A stretch of 64,000 nucleotides of DNA, from assembly GCA_030827315.1 (NCBI GenBank), contig JAURER010000007.1:1-64000 (forward strand), given 5' to 3'. Every line of letters starts with the position of its first letter. The stretch's first letter is position 1. Below are positions 8,638-16,952 of the stretch, one piece after another. Both the position numbers and the translations under genes were made by a program. Source of the stretch: Gemmatimonadota bacterium. Lineage in GTDB: Bacteria; Gemmatimonadota; Gemmatimonadetes; Longimicrobiales; Gaopeijiaceae. The notes beneath the pieces are model-generated. The model saw only the letters and a list, made by a program, of their open reading frames with translations. It searched no databases and had not been told where the DNA came from.

Positions 8638-9162
8638 TTACGAACGAGGTTCGGCCAGGTTCCGTGCGACCTCGACGACGACCCCGGCGAAGAGATCTCT
8701 TTCGAACGGCGAAGTGGTGACGATGATGAGATCCCGGGGGGGCCTGCCCTCGTCGAGGTGCGACGCCAGGAGCTGCACCAGGGCATCCGCGGCGTCTTCT
8801 GGCTCGGTCAGCCCCACGCCGATCCCCATCGGCGGCAACGCGAGAGAGGCCACGCCCCAGTCGGCCGCCCGGGCGAGCGCGTTTCGCACCGCCCTCTGCA
8901 CCGTGACCTGGGTCTGGGGCTCCTCGTCGGACATCACCACGGCATGGATCACGAACGCCGCGCGCAGGGACCCCACCGGGGTCATCACCGCACCTCCGAC
9001 CGGCAGGGAGCCCAGGCGTTCGAGCCTGGCCTCGAGCTCGGCCCCGGCCGCGATGGCCACGTCCCGGGACGCCCCGCTCACGGGTGCGAGGTCCGAGCGA
9101 ACAGGACGCACGAGGGCCTCCGCGTCCACGTCGACCAGCGAGCCGGTCACGACCCGGATCAT
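8638..9162 (-). CDS. divergent macro-domain protein
   Basis: A 174-residue single-domain protein with the macro-domain order: N-terminal 'VVTGSLVDVDAEALV', central 'AFVIHAVVM', and a GIGVG phosphate loop (residues 114-118) in LALPPMGIGVG. At the position where active macro domains have the NAAN motif this protein reads RPVRSD (about 19-24), and the Gly-rich 'GGGV' loop is weak. It may thus bind ADP-ribose or a related nucleotide without hydrolysing it, or bind another ligand. The ATG overlaps the upstream TPR gene's stop (ATGA), so the two are coupled. Confidence 0.72.
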   Translation of the reverse strand: MIRVVTGSLVDVDAEALVRPVRSDLAPVSGASRDVAIAAGAELEARLERLGSLPVGGAVMTPVGSLRAAFVIHAVVMSDEEPQTQVTVQRAVRNALARAADWGVASLALPPMGIGVGLTEPEDAADALVQLLASHLDEGRPPRDLIIVTTSPFERDLFAGVVVEVARNLAEPRS

Positions 9163-10154
9163 GATGTCGCCTTGCCCGCGGCCCGCTGGAGATCGCGCGC
9201 GCGACGGTACATCTCCGAGGCCTCCTCCCGCATGCCACGCCGGTCGAAAAGGTGGCCCAGTGTGTACGCGGGACGGGGGTCGTCGGGCAACAGCTCGACC
9301 GCGTACTCGAGCAGTTCCGCGGCCTCTTCGTAGCGGTTCAGGCGGTTCAGTGACTCTCCCCGGTAATAGAAGGCAAGCCCGTGCGCGGGGTCGCGCTCAC
9401 AGACCCAGCGGAGCTCCACCTCCGCCTGCGCGTAGAGTCCGCGGCGGAAGCAGAGTACGGCGGAGGCGTAGCGGCCACCCGGATCGTCCGGGGCGAGGCG
9501 CAGAGCGCGCCGGAGCAGCTCGCCCGCCTCGTCGTACCGAGTGAGCGCTGCGAGCGCCGCGGCCTGGTTCACCAGCACCTCGACGCTGTTCGGCTCCACC
9601 TCCAGCGCCCTGTTGAAGTGCGCCGAGGCCAGTTCGTGGCGCCCGAGCTCGTCGAAGAGGACCCCGAGGTTGTTGAGAGCCTTGAGGTTCACCGGATTGT
9701 CGACGAGGATCGCCCGGTACGTCTCGATCGCCTCCTCGATTCGACCCCCGTGTACGAGGTCGCGGGCGCGCGCCAGCTGGTGTCCCGCCGAGCGCGGTCC
9801 GGCATCGCCGCGGGCCGGCTGACCCGAGACCCCCGACGCCGCGCCGGGCGATGTCGTCCCGGAGTGACCGGGCGTGCCGTCGAGCCCGCCGGGGGCGTCG
9901 TCGACGTGGTCGGGCGCATCGTCGACCCTGTCGGCGTCGTAAATCGGCGAGAGAGCCCCGGGACCGGACGGCCGAGCGGCCTCGCGTGCGCTGTCTTCGC
10001 CCCCCCCAGCGGGCGGCTCTACGTCGCCCGGCTCCTCCTCGATCGCTCCGGGAAGGAGCTCTACCTGCTGCCCGTCGGTCGACCTGTGCTTCGCCTTCCG
10101 GCGCCGCCCCAGACGCGCGGGCTTCTTCCCCGTCGGGGGTGGCAGCTCGCTCAC
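9159..10154 (-). CDS. TPR-repeat protein with disordered N-terminus
   Basis: A 331-residue protein from the GTG at 10154, chosen because it overlaps the cutA stop by 4 bases (GTGA). Residues 1-130 are basic and then Pro/Gly/Asp-rich and probably disordered. From about residue 145 there are five to six tetratricopeptide repeats, including 'LKALNNLGVLFDELGRHELA', 'VEVLVNQAAALAALTRYDEA' and 'GLAFYYRGESLNRLNRYEEA'. No signal peptide is visible, so it is probably cytoplasmic and acts as a scaffold. Its stop overlaps the macro-domain start. A partner is not evident. Confidence 0.8.
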   Translation of the reverse strand: MSELPPPTGKKPARLGRRRKAKHRSTDGQQVELLPGAIEEEPGDVEPPAGGGEDSAREAARPSGPGALSPIYDADRVDDAPDHVDDAPGGLDGTPGHSGTTSPGAASGVSGQPARGDAGPRSAGHQLARARDLVHGGRIEEAIETYRAILVDNPVNLKALNNLGVLFDELGRHELASAHFNRALEVEPNSVEVLVNQAAALAALTRYDEAGELLRRALRLAPDDPGGRYASAVLCFRRGLYAQAEVELRWVCERDPAHGLAFYYRGESLNRLNRYEEAAELLEYAVELLPDDPRPAYTLGHLFDRRGMREEASEMYRRARDLQRAAGKATS

Positions 10155-10501
10155 GCGCCCCCCCCGGCTTCGGCCCGGACCCACTCGAGGTACGTCTCGA
10201 GCCCCCCCACGACGTCGAGCGCGACGAGCTCGGGTACGTCGTAGGGATGCAGTTCCGGAAGACGCCGCTCTAGATCGGGAAGGGAGGCGCGGGTCGTCTT
10301 CAGAATCACGAGGGACTCATCGTCGCGCCGGATCTCCCCCTTCCAGCGGTAGAGCGACCTCGCCCCCGGCAGCACGTTCGCGCACGCCACGAGGCGTTCG
10401 TGAATGAGCTGAACGGCCAGGGCCTCGGCCGCCGGAGCGTCCGGCAGCGTCGTCAGCACGACCATGACGGTCGCATCCACCTCGGGGGGCATGTCGCTCA
10501 C
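10151..10501 (-). CDS. cutA: CutA1 family protein
   Basis: A 116-residue protein with the CutA1 fold signature: VVLTTLPDAPAAEALAVQLIHERLVACANVLPG is interrupted only by typical substitutions, followed by 'SLYRWKGEIRRDDESLVILKT' and 'HPYDVPELVALDV'. CutA1 proteins are stable trimers linked to divalent-cation tolerance; the exact function is unsettled. The GTG at 10501 overlaps the fadD stop (GTGA), and an ATG nine bases in is an alternative. The gene is embedded between fadD and a TPR gene with 4-base overlaps on both sides. Confidence 0.93.
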   Translation of the reverse strand: MSDMPPEVDATVMVVLTTLPDAPAAEALAVQLIHERLVACANVLPGARSLYRWKGEIRRDDESLVILKTTRASLPDLERRLPELHPYDVPELVALDVVGGLETYLEWVRAEAGGGA

Positions 10502-12327
10502 TTCCCCGTGGCGTCCGCGGCTTCCTCCGCGTAGAGCTCGTCGATCACGTCACGAAGACGCTCGCCCACGACCTTCCTCTTCACCTTGAGGGTCGGCGTG
10601 AGCATCCCGTTCTCGATCGTGAACTCCTCCTCGATCAGCGCCACCTTCTTGGGTCGCTCGTACTGGGCGAAGTCCGTCAGCATGGCGAGCAGCTCCTTCT
10701 CCACGTGAGCCACGACCACCGGATCGTGCAGGAGCTCGTCGGTCGACGTCCACGTCACGCCGTGATCCGCAGCCCACGCTTCGAGTGGCCCGAGGGCCGG
10801 TACGACGAGGAGCGAGCAGTAGCGGCGGCGGTCGCCGATCATGACCGCCTGCTCGACGAACGGATGCGTCTTCAGGCGATTTTCGATCGGCTGCGGCGCG
10901 ACGTTCTTTCCGCCGGCCGTGACGATGATGTCCTTCTTCCGGTCGGTGATGCTGAGGAAACCGTCCTCATCGATCACACCCACGTCACCGGTGGCGAACC
11001 AGCCGTCCGCGTCGATCACGGCCGCCGTCGCCTCAGGCTTGTTGTAGTATCCCTTCATGACCTGAGGCCCACGGATCAGGATCTCGCCGTCCGACGCGAT
11101 GCGGACCTCGGTGCCCGGCATGGCCTTGCCGACCGTTCCGATGCGGAAGTCGTTCTCCGTGTTCACGTTCGTCACGGGGCTCGTCTCGGTGAGGCCGTAC
11201 CCCTCCAGGATCGTCAGACCGATCGAGTAGAAGAAGCGGTTCAGGGCCGGCGCGAGGGGACCACCCCCGCTCACGAAGAAGCGCAGCCGACCGCCGACCG
11301 CCCGCTTGACCTTGGCGAAGACCAGCGCGTCCGCGATCCGGTACTGGAGAGCGAGCAGGCCAGTCGGCTCTCGTCCCGCCAGCCGGAGGTCCGCGGCACG
11401 GTCCGCGACGCCGGCCGCCCAGTCGATGAGCGCCTTCTTCACGCCGCGGGCATTCATGACCCCGTTGTAGATCTTCTCATAGATGCGGGGAACCGAGACG
11501 ACCACGGTGGGCTCGAGCTTCTTGAGATCGGCGATCAGCGTGTCGAGGGAGCGGGGGTAGCCGATCCTGCACCCGGTCCAGAAGAAGAGATAGTCGACCA
11601 TCCGCTGCAGGATGTGCGACAACGGGAGGAAGCTGATCGTGTTGTCCGAATGCCCGATGGGCAGGATCGTCACGGAGGTCCGGACGTTCGACGCCACATT
11701 GTTGTGCGTGAGCATCACGCCCTTGGGGTCCCCCGTGGTCCCGGACGTGTAGAGCACGGTGGCGACGTCGTCGGGCGCCGCGCTCAGCGCCGCCGCGCGA
11801 AACGCCTCCGCATCCGGTCCTGCGGCCCCGGATGCCAGGAAGTCGCTCCACGAGGTCACATCTTCGCCGGACTGGACGTCGAATGCCACGATGGCAACGG
11901 GCTGCGGACAGTCCCGCACGGCCTCCCGTACCCTGGCCAGAAGATCTCCGGTAGAGACGAAGACGAACTTCGCTCCCGAATCGCGCAATATATACGCAAT
12001 CTGAGGCGCAGCGAGAGTCGGATAGATCGGCACACTGATGACGCCCGAGCAGAGACAGGCATAGTCCGCGATGGCCCATTCAGGCCGGTTCTCGGACAGG
12101 ATCGCCGCCCGATCACCGCGGGCGAGCCCCTTCGAGGCGAGCCCCCCCGCAGCGCGCCGCACCAGATCATGAGCCGCGTCGTAGGAGATATCGACGATCC
12201 TCTCCGCGGACTCGAAGCGCTGGAACGCGGGCGCCTCACCCCACCGATCCACGGCCTCGAAGAACAGAGACGTGAGCGTAGACTTCGCTTCGGGTGCCTC
12301 GTGGCCGACGGCAGTGGAAGGCGTCAT
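10498..12327 (-). CDS. fadD: long-chain acyl-CoA synthetase (AMP-forming)
   Basis: A 609-residue ANL-superfamily ligase from ATG 12327. The P-loop-like motif is YTSGTTGDPKG, the adenylate-binding motif is GYGLTETSP, and the hinge/catalytic region reads GWFATGDVGVIDEDGFLSITDRKKD. It has the extra length and 'KDIIVTAGGKNVAPQPIE' segment of long-chain FadD15-type enzymes. It would activate fatty acids to acyl-CoA for lipid synthesis or degradation. It starts 10 bases after the OsmC gene and overlaps cutA. In-frame codons upstream of 12327 lie inside the OsmC gene and are not part of the family. Confidence 0.92.
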   Translation of the reverse strand: MTPSTAVGHEAPEAKSTLTSLFFEAVDRWGEAPAFQRFESAERIVDISYDAAHDLVRRAAGGLASKGLARGDRAAILSENRPEWAIADYACLCSGVISVPIYPTLAAPQIAYILRDSGAKFVFVSTGDLLARVREAVRDCPQPVAIVAFDVQSGEDVTSWSDFLASGAAGPDAEAFRAAALSAAPDDVATVLYTSGTTGDPKGVMLTHNNVASNVRTSVTILPIGHSDNTISFLPLSHILQRMVDYLFFWTGCRIGYPRSLDTLIADLKKLEPTVVVSVPRIYEKIYNGVMNARGVKKALIDWAAGVADRAADLRLAGREPTGLLALQYRIADALVFAKVKRAVGGRLRFFVSGGGPLAPALNRFFYSIGLTILEGYGLTETSPVTNVNTENDFRIGTVGKAMPGTEVRIASDGEILIRGPQVMKGYYNKPEATAAVIDADGWFATGDVGVIDEDGFLSITDRKKDIIVTAGGKNVAPQPIENRLKTHPFVEQAVMIGDRRRYCSLLVVPALGPLEAWAADHGVTWTSTDELLHDPVVVAHVEKELLAMLTDFAQYERPKKVALIEEEFTIENGMLTPTLKVKRKVVGERLRDVIDELYAEEAADATGK

Positions 12328-12337
12328 GTCGATCTGG

Positions 12338-12757
12338 TCAGCCTCGCTGGACTCGGATCTGGACGTCGAGCGCCGAATCGAGCGTGTGGAGCACCGAGCA
12401 GTATCGGTCCCTGGACAGCTCGATGGCGCGGTCGAGCTTCGCCTGATCGTCCTGCGAGGGTCCCGTGATCCTGTAGACAAGCTCCACGGATACGTACCGC
12501 TTCGGCGGCGTCTCTGCCCGAACCCCGGTCACCTCGACCTCCAGCGTCTCCACCGGAACCCTCGACTTCTGCAGGATCATCAGTACGTCGACTCCCATGC
12601 ACCCGGCGAGGGACATGAGGAGGAGCTGCATCGGCGTCTGGCCGGAAGCCCCGTCGCTGTCGACTCCGATCTGAACGCCGCCTTCGGGCCCGCCTTCGAA
12701 CGCGAGACCCTCCCCGGACCAGCGCAGGCGGACCTGCCGAACGTTAGGGGCCGACAT
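12338..12757 (-). CDS. OsmC/Ohr family peroxiredoxin-like protein
   Basis: A 139-residue protein with the two conserved OsmC-family cysteines: Cys53 in SLAGCMGVDVL and Cys120 in SRDRYCSVLHTL. These form the redox pair that reduces organic hydroperoxides in OsmC and Ohr proteins. The spacing fits the OsmC-like rather than the Ohr subfamily. It is cytoplasmic. Its start lies inside the last 14 bases of the upstream TPR gene and it is followed closely by fadD. The substrate is not determined by sequence. Confidence 0.88.
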   Translation of the reverse strand: MSAPNVRQVRLRWSGEGLAFEGGPEGGVQIGVDSDGASGQTPMQLLLMSLAGCMGVDVLMILQKSRVPVETLEVEVTGVRAETPPKRYVSVELVYRITGPSQDDQAKLDRAIELSRDRYCSVLHTLDSALDVQIRVQRG

Positions 12758-13193
12758 CGTCCAGCCCCCTTTGGTCGGAACGGCCCTGCTCGCGGAGTTG
12801 CGCGAGGGTCCAGCGCGCGTGCTCGACGTGCGCGCCCGTGCTCTCGTCGTCCGGTGCCTGGGCCAGGAAGGCTTCGAGATGCGGGATCGACTCGACCGGA
12901 CGGTCTCCTCGAAGCAGGATGAAGGCGAGGCCGTAGTGGGCGCCCGGCGAGTCGGGATGCTTCTGCAGGACGTGCCTGTACGTCTTGGCGGCCTCCTCGA
13001 CCATCCCGATGCGCGTGTAGCAGATGGCGATCTGCTGCAGCACGACGGGGTCGCCCGGCGAGGCCTTCAGCGCCAGGCGGAGGGAGGTGAGGGCTTCGTG
13101 GAACTTGCCGGAACCGAGGAAATCCATGCCCTCGCTGTAATAGTCGACAGGCCGGTCGTCCTCGTTTCCGAGAATCTTCTTCCAGAACGCCAT
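12744..13193 (-). CDS. TPR-repeat protein
   Basis: A 149-residue protein from the ATG at 13193 (MAFWKKILG). It has about three tetratricopeptide repeats: 'YYSEGMDFLGSGKFHEALTS', 'VVLQQIAICYTRIGMVEEAA' and 'PGAHYGLAFILLRGDRPVES'. There is no signal peptide. A longer in-frame start at 13289 adds only an Arg/Pro-rich, low-quality stretch. The gene overlaps the OsmC gene by 14 bases. It probably acts as a protein-interaction module, with partner unknown. Confidence 0.8.
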   Translation of the reverse strand: MAFWKKILGNEDDRPVDYYSEGMDFLGSGKFHEALTSLRLALKASPGDPVVLQQIAICYTRIGMVEEAAKTYRHVLQKHPDSPGAHYGLAFILLRGDRPVESIPHLEAFLAQAPDDESTGAHVEHARWTLAQLREQGRSDQRGLDDVGP

Positions 13194-13296
13194 AGGCGCG
13201 GGGGTCTGAGGGATGGTACGCCACCGGAGCGAGCCTCCGACGGCATCCCCGGGAGCACGTCGCAAGGTAGACGGCCCCCGGGGGGGCACGCAACGC

Positions 13297-13923
13297 TCAA
13301 CCCCTTGCAGCTACGACCGTTCCGGCTTCTGCGGCGAGCACGTTGAGTCCCGCCTTCTCGAGCACCCGAGGCGCGGATTCCGGCGCGGAGACGACCACCG
13401 TACGGCACCGGGAGGCCGTTACGCGCGCGGCCTCGTGGATCATGGCCTCGCCCAGGCGTCCGTCGACCACAACGCCGCGGAGCACCCCGGAGAAGAACGG
13501 CAGCCCCGGCGCCGAGACGATTCGGCTGACCCCCGGGTGGTCGGTCCACGCCCGGGTATCGGCGTCCACCGCCACCACGTCGAGCTCGGGCACCGTGTCC
13601 GCGAGCAGCGTGGCGTGGCGCGCGGGCCCTCCCACGAGCGCGACGGTGCCTGGCCCGCGCACAATCCCGAGAAGAGCGACGATCCGTCCGCCTTCGCCGG
13701 CGTCCACGTCCGGCGAGCCGGCGAGCCCCGGGGGCAGCGCCCCCCGCGGAGGCTCCCGGAGGTCCGCGAAACCCCCGACGACCGTGAACGAGTCTCGGCA
13801 GTTCGGACAACCGAGCACTCCGTCGCGCACGCGACGGTCGACCAGGTGGTCGGCCAGAAGGACGAGGCCGAAGCCCGGCCCGCAGCGCGCACAGGTCAGC
13901 CGGTCGGTCAGCAGCAGCTGCAT
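13297..13923 (-). CDS. zinc-ribbon plus Rossmann-like protein of unknown function
   Basis: A 208-residue protein from ATG 13923. Four cysteines in two CxxC pairs (Cys11/14 and Cys39/42) form a Trm112-like zinc ribbon at the N-terminus. The rest is alpha/beta with 'GTVALVGGPARHATLLAD', 'LDVVAVDAD' and 'GVVVDGRLGEAMIHEAARV', which resembles a methyltransferase Rossmann fold. The cofactor motif is weak. A role in RNA or small-molecule methylation is possible but not shown. It begins 13 bases after the SDR gene and may belong to the folE operon. Confidence 0.6.
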   Translation of the reverse strand: MQLLLTDRLTCARCGPGFGLVLLADHLVDRRVRDGVLGCPNCRDSFTVVGGFADLREPPRGALPPGLAGSPDVDAGEGGRIVALLGIVRGPGTVALVGGPARHATLLADTVPELDVVAVDADTRAWTDHPGVSRIVSAPGLPFFSGVLRGVVVDGRLGEAMIHEAARVTASRCRTVVVSAPESAPRVLEKAGLNVLAAEAGTVVAARG

Positions 13924-13936
13924 GGCGTCGGGGGCG

Positions 13937-14656
13937 TCAGCTGCGCTCGATGCGAAGGAGCGGGAGCGCGACCCCGTCGGGGCGCGTCGCGGCGAAGACG
14001 ACGGCTTCCGCCACATCCTCGGGCCTGAGCATGTCGGCGCGGTTCGGGAGGCCGGGATTCGCATCCGGGTCCAGGGGATCCCAGAGCCCCGTGTCGGTCG
14101 CCGCTGGCTCCACCAGGGTCGCGCGCACCCCCGTGCCACGGATCTCCTCCAGAAGCACTTCGTGGAGGCCCTTCAGACCGTACTTGGACGCCGAATACGC
14201 AGCGTTGCCGGGAAACGCCTTCCAGCCCGAGATCGATCCGACGTTCACCACGAGCCCGGAGCCACGCTCGAGCATGGCCGGAAGGAGGGCCCGAATCACG
14301 AGGAAGGCCCCGCGCGTGTTGACCCGAAGATGATCGTCGAAGGCGCGGACGGATTCATTCGCGATCGACTCGATCCCGAAGACGCCGGCCGCGTTCACCA
14401 CGATGTCGGGCGGCCCTCCGGACGACTCGACCAGCTCGTCCAGTGCGGTCCAGACGTCCGCATCGTCACCGAGATCGGCCACCACGGGGGTCAGCCCGTG
14501 TTCCGACTCGAGCCGGGCCAGAGCGCGGGCGTCGCGGGCCAGGCCCCAGACACGGGCACCCTCGCGCGCGAGCGCCACCGCCGTCGCGCGCCCAATACCG
14601 CGGCTGGCGCCGGTTACGAGCGCTCGCGTTCCGACGAGTGAGGATCGATCGGTCAC
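13937..14656 (-). CDS. SDR family oxidoreductase, candidate pterin-pathway reductase
   Basis: A 239-residue classical short-chain dehydrogenase. The cofactor motif is TGASRGIG (residues 15-22), the structural motif is NAAG (88-91), and the catalytic residues are Ser141, Tyr154 and Lys158 (YSASK). It follows a PTPS-II-type gene and folE on the same strand with a 48-base gap, so a sepiapterin-reductase-like role in tetrahydrobiopterin-type synthesis is a reasonable inference. Family members reduce many substrates, and sequence alone does not prove pterin specificity. The start is GTG. Confidence 0.75.
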   Translation of the reverse strand: MTDRSSLVGTRALVTGASRGIGRATAVALAREGARVWGLARDARALARLESEHGLTPVVADLGDDADVWTALDELVESSGGPPDIVVNAAGVFGIESIANESVRAFDDHLRVNTRGAFLVIRALLPAMLERGSGLVVNVGSISGWKAFPGNAAYSASKYGLKGLHEVLLEEIRGTGVRATLVEPAATDTGLWDPLDPDANPGLPNRADMLRPEDVAEAVVFAATRPDGVALPLLRIERS

Positions 14657-14704
14657 GTTCGAAATTCCAGGATGCGAGGGAGGGAGGCTCCGGCCACGCC
14701 CGAC

Positions 14705-15304
14705 CTAGAGCGGCGGGTGGACGCTCGTCACGAAGCGCATGAACTCGTCGCGCGTGCGATGATCCTCGAGGAAGCTCCCACGCATGGCGGAGGTAATCGT
14801 CTTCGAATTCTGCTTCTCCACACCCCGCATCATCATGCACAGGTGGTACGCCTCGACCACGACCGCCACGCCCTGAGGCTGCGTGGTGTCCCATACCGCC
14901 TGAGCGATCTGGTCGGTGAGTCGCTCCTGCACCTGGAACCGACGCGCGTACACCTCGACGAGACGCGCCACCTTGGACAGGCCCATGATCCTGCCGTTCG
15001 GGATGTAGGCGACGTGCGCCTTCCCGAAGAAGGGGAGCATGTGGTGCTCGCAGAGGGAGTACAGCTCCACGTCCTTGACGAGGACCATGCTCCGGTGACT
15101 CTCCTCGAACAGCCCCTCGCCGAGGACGGCCTCCGGCGTTTCGCCGTACCCCTTCGTCAGAAACGCCATCGCCCGGGCCACACGCTCGGGCGTCCGGGCC
15201 ATGCCCTCGCGCTTGGGGTCTTCACCCAGCCGACGGATCATCTCCTCGACCAGGTCCTCGAAGCGGACGCCCGAAAGATCCGCACGCGGTGCCCCGGCAC
15301 TCAT
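14705..15304 (-). CDS. folE: GTP cyclohydrolase I
   Basis: A 199-residue FolE starting at ATG 15304, which overlaps the stop of the pterin synthase gene (ATGA). The zinc ligands are Cys85, His88 and Cys156 in LCEHHMLPF and HLCMMMRG. The conserved catalytic segments [22 protein letters not shown] and the C-terminal SAMRGSF are intact. The enzyme converts GTP to 7,8-dihydroneopterin triphosphate, the entry compound for folate, queuosine and tetrahydrobiopterin. The in-frame upstream extension to 15463 falls inside the neighbouring gene. Confidence 0.96.
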   Translation of the reverse strand: MSAGAPRADLSGVRFEDLVEEMIRRLGEDPKREGMARTPERVARAMAFLTKGYGETPEAVLGEGLFEESHRSMVLVKDVELYSLCEHHMLPFFGKAHVAYIPNGRIMGLSKVARLVEVYARRFQVQERLTDQIAQAVWDTTQPQGVAVVVEAYHLCMMMRGVEKQNSKTITSAMRGSFLEDHRTRDEFMRFVTSVHPPL

Positions 15305-15732
15305 CGATCGCCTCCCTCGGGGCCGAGATACTCCACCGAGTTGTTCGGGGTCTCGCGCAGGAAGACTCGCTGAAGTCGGACGCCCTCCGGCAGCACCGGG
15401 GCGATGCGATCCCAGACCGCGACGGCGAAGTTCTCCGTCGAGGGCCTGATCCCACGCATCCATGCCACCTCGAGGTTGAGGTTCCGATGGTCGACGTCCC
15501 TCACGACCCGCTCGTCGATGGCCCCCTTGACGGCCTTCAGGTCCATGACGAACCCCGTTTCGGGATCGACCGGCCCTTCCACCGTGACGTCGAGTACGTA
15601 GTTGTGTCCGTGCCAGTGAGGATTGGAGCAGTCACCGAAGACCTCGCGGTTCTTCTCATCGGACCACTCGTCATGGAAGAGACGATGCGCCGAGCAGAAA
15701 TGGGCCCGACGGGTCACGCGAACAGTCGGCAT
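15301..15732 (-). CDS. 6-pyruvoyl-tetrahydropterin synthase, PTPS-II type
   Basis: A 143-residue T-fold enzyme. Zinc ligands are His16, His41 and His43. The catalytic region reads [11 protein letters not shown], so Cys35 is separated from HGH by five residues. That CxxxxxHGH spacing is the motif of true 6-pyruvoyl-tetrahydropterin synthases, while QueD has CxxxHGH. Asp81-His82, the STEN motif and the pterin-anchoring Glu127 (RETPNN) are present, and the line [10 protein letters not shown] resembles eukaryotic PTPS. It would turn dihydroneopterin triphosphate into 6-pyruvoyl-tetrahydropterin. It is coupled to folE by an ATGA overlap. Confidence 0.88.
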   Translation of the reverse strand: MPTVRVTRRAHFCSAHRLFHDEWSDEKNREVFGDCSNPHWHGHNYVLDVTVEGPVDPETGFVMDLKAVKGAIDERVVRDVDHRNLNLEVAWMRGIRPSTENFAVAVWDRIAPVLPEGVRLQRVFLRETPNNSVEYLGPEGGDR

Positions 15733-16064
15733 GGTTCGGGGGGTTGGTGTGGCGGAACTCGGAATGGACGGCTACCCGCCCCTACCAATGTCGGTCCATC
15801 GCCCGGAAGAAAGAATGGGCCGGCCCCGACGCACGCATGCGAGGTCGAGACCGGCCCGGAGGCGCACCGAAGGGGAATTATTGAAGCCCGGGAACCAATG
15901 AATGGTGACCTCCCCGGGGGTTACCGCCTTCCCCTCTGCCGGGGCCTGGCGTCATTCCCGGGAGTCAGTCCCGGCTTCTTTGCGTTGGCTCAATAAACGG
16001 ACCCTCCGACACGCCGGCGATGAATATAGTGACGTGTCGTCACCACCACGAAACCACGGCCGGG
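15733..16064 (-). other. 332-base intergenic region with nested inverted repeats, possible leader RNA
   Basis: No convincing gene is seen here. An outer pair of arms, TTATTGAAGCC (15878-15888) and GGCTCAATAA (15987-15996), encloses two internal hairpins: 15904-15925 (GGTGACC...GGTTACC) and 15958-15974 (CCGGGA, 5-base loop, TCCCGG). This could fold as a closed multi-branch element. It lies 146 bases or more upstream of the pterin synthase start on the minus strand, so it may be a leader of that operon. I could not match it to a known riboswitch class. The strand is inferred. Confidence 0.35.
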
Positions 16065-16952
16065 TCAACCCCCTGAGCGGAAACTCCGCAGGAGCGTGAG
16101 GTTGGCGACGTCCGCCGCCTTCTCGTCGTCGCCCTTGGGTGTCTCGAGGACCTTCGGAACGGTGCGCAGCTTCGGGTCGAGGACGATCCGACGGAAGGGC
16201 TCCACACCGAGCGTTCCCTGGCCGATGCCTTCGTGCCGGTCCTTGCGTGAAGCGAAGGGGTGTTTCGAGTCGTTGAGGTGCAGGAGGCCCAGTCGATCCA
16301 GTCCGATCACGCGATCGAACGACTCCCACACGCCGTCGTAGTCGTCGACGAGGTCGTAGCCGGCGCTGAAGGCGTGACACGTGTCGAAGCAGACGCCCAC
16401 GCGATGGCGGACCGCCTCCGGTATCAGGTCGAGGATGCCACGAAGGTTCTCGAAGGTCGCCCCCACAGTCGTCCCCCCACCCGCGGTGAGCTCGAGCAGG
16501 ACCCGGGTCGGGCCACCCACCGCCTCGAGTGACTCGGTGACGCCGCGCGCGTTCCGTTCGATGCCGGCCTCGACGTCGCCGTCCGTGGCATTGCCCGGAT
16601 GGGTGACGAGAAAGTCGAGCTCGAGGAGCGCGCAACGTTCCAGCTCGGCCTGGAACGACCGCTGGGACATGCGCCACAGCCGGGGGTCCGGCGTCGAGAG
16701 GTTGATGAGGTACGAGTCGTGAGCCCCCGCCACGGTCGTACCGTGACGTTCGCGCTCAGCGAGGAACGCGGCGGCCGCCGCCGCGTCGATGGTCGGCTCG
16801 GCCCAGCGATTCGGCTGCTTCGTGAAGAGCTGGAGGACGCGGGCGTCGATCTCCCGGGCGCGTCCCGGAGCGAGATGCACGCCGCCGCCGGCGGAGACAT
16901 GCGCCCCGAGCTCGTCCGGCGCGGCGGGCGGAGGGGAAGCGTGGTCAGACAT
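16065..16952 (-). CDS. nfo: endonuclease IV (AP endonuclease)
   Basis: A 295-residue TIM-barrel nuclease from ATG 16952. The trinuclear zinc site residues are in the expected order: 'GAHVSAGGG', 'THPGNATDGD', 'LLELTAGGGTTVG', 'VCFDTCHAFSAGYD', 'LLHLNDSKHPFASRKDRHEGIGQG' split by typical spacing, and 'LETPKGD'. It cleaves DNA at abasic sites during base-excision repair. Length is close to the family norm of about 280. Upstream in-frame codons to 17030 add a non-conserved tail. Its promoter should lie in the 228-base AT-richer gap shared with the divergent gene at 17181. Confidence 0.94.
   Translation of the reverse strand: MSDHASPPPAAPDELGAHVSAGGGVHLAPGRAREIDARVLQLFTKQPNRWAEPTIDAAAAAAFLAERERHGTTVAGAHDSYLINLSTPDPRLWRMSQRSFQAELERCALLELDFLVTHPGNATDGDVEAGIERNARGVTESLEAVGGPTRVLLELTAGGGTTVGATFENLRGILDLIPEAVRHRVGVCFDTCHAFSAGYDLVDDYDGVWESFDRVIGLDRLGLLHLNDSKHPFASRKDRHEGIGQGTLGVEPFRRIVLDPKLRTVPKVLETPKGDDEKAADVANLTLLRSFRSGG

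Noticed and set aside
15301-15732. Naming the pterin gene queD
   Set aside because: The cysteine-to-HGH spacing is five residues, not three, and the downstream context has an SDR, not queC or queE.
15978-15986. Minus-strand AACGCAAAG resembling the core of the c-di-GMP-I (GEMM) riboswitch, and plus-strand GGGAACCAAT resembling a piece of the c-di-AMP riboswitch at about 15890-15899
   Set aside because: The partner segments that define either class were not found in the right places, and no plus-strand gene follows that a c-di-AMP switch could control.
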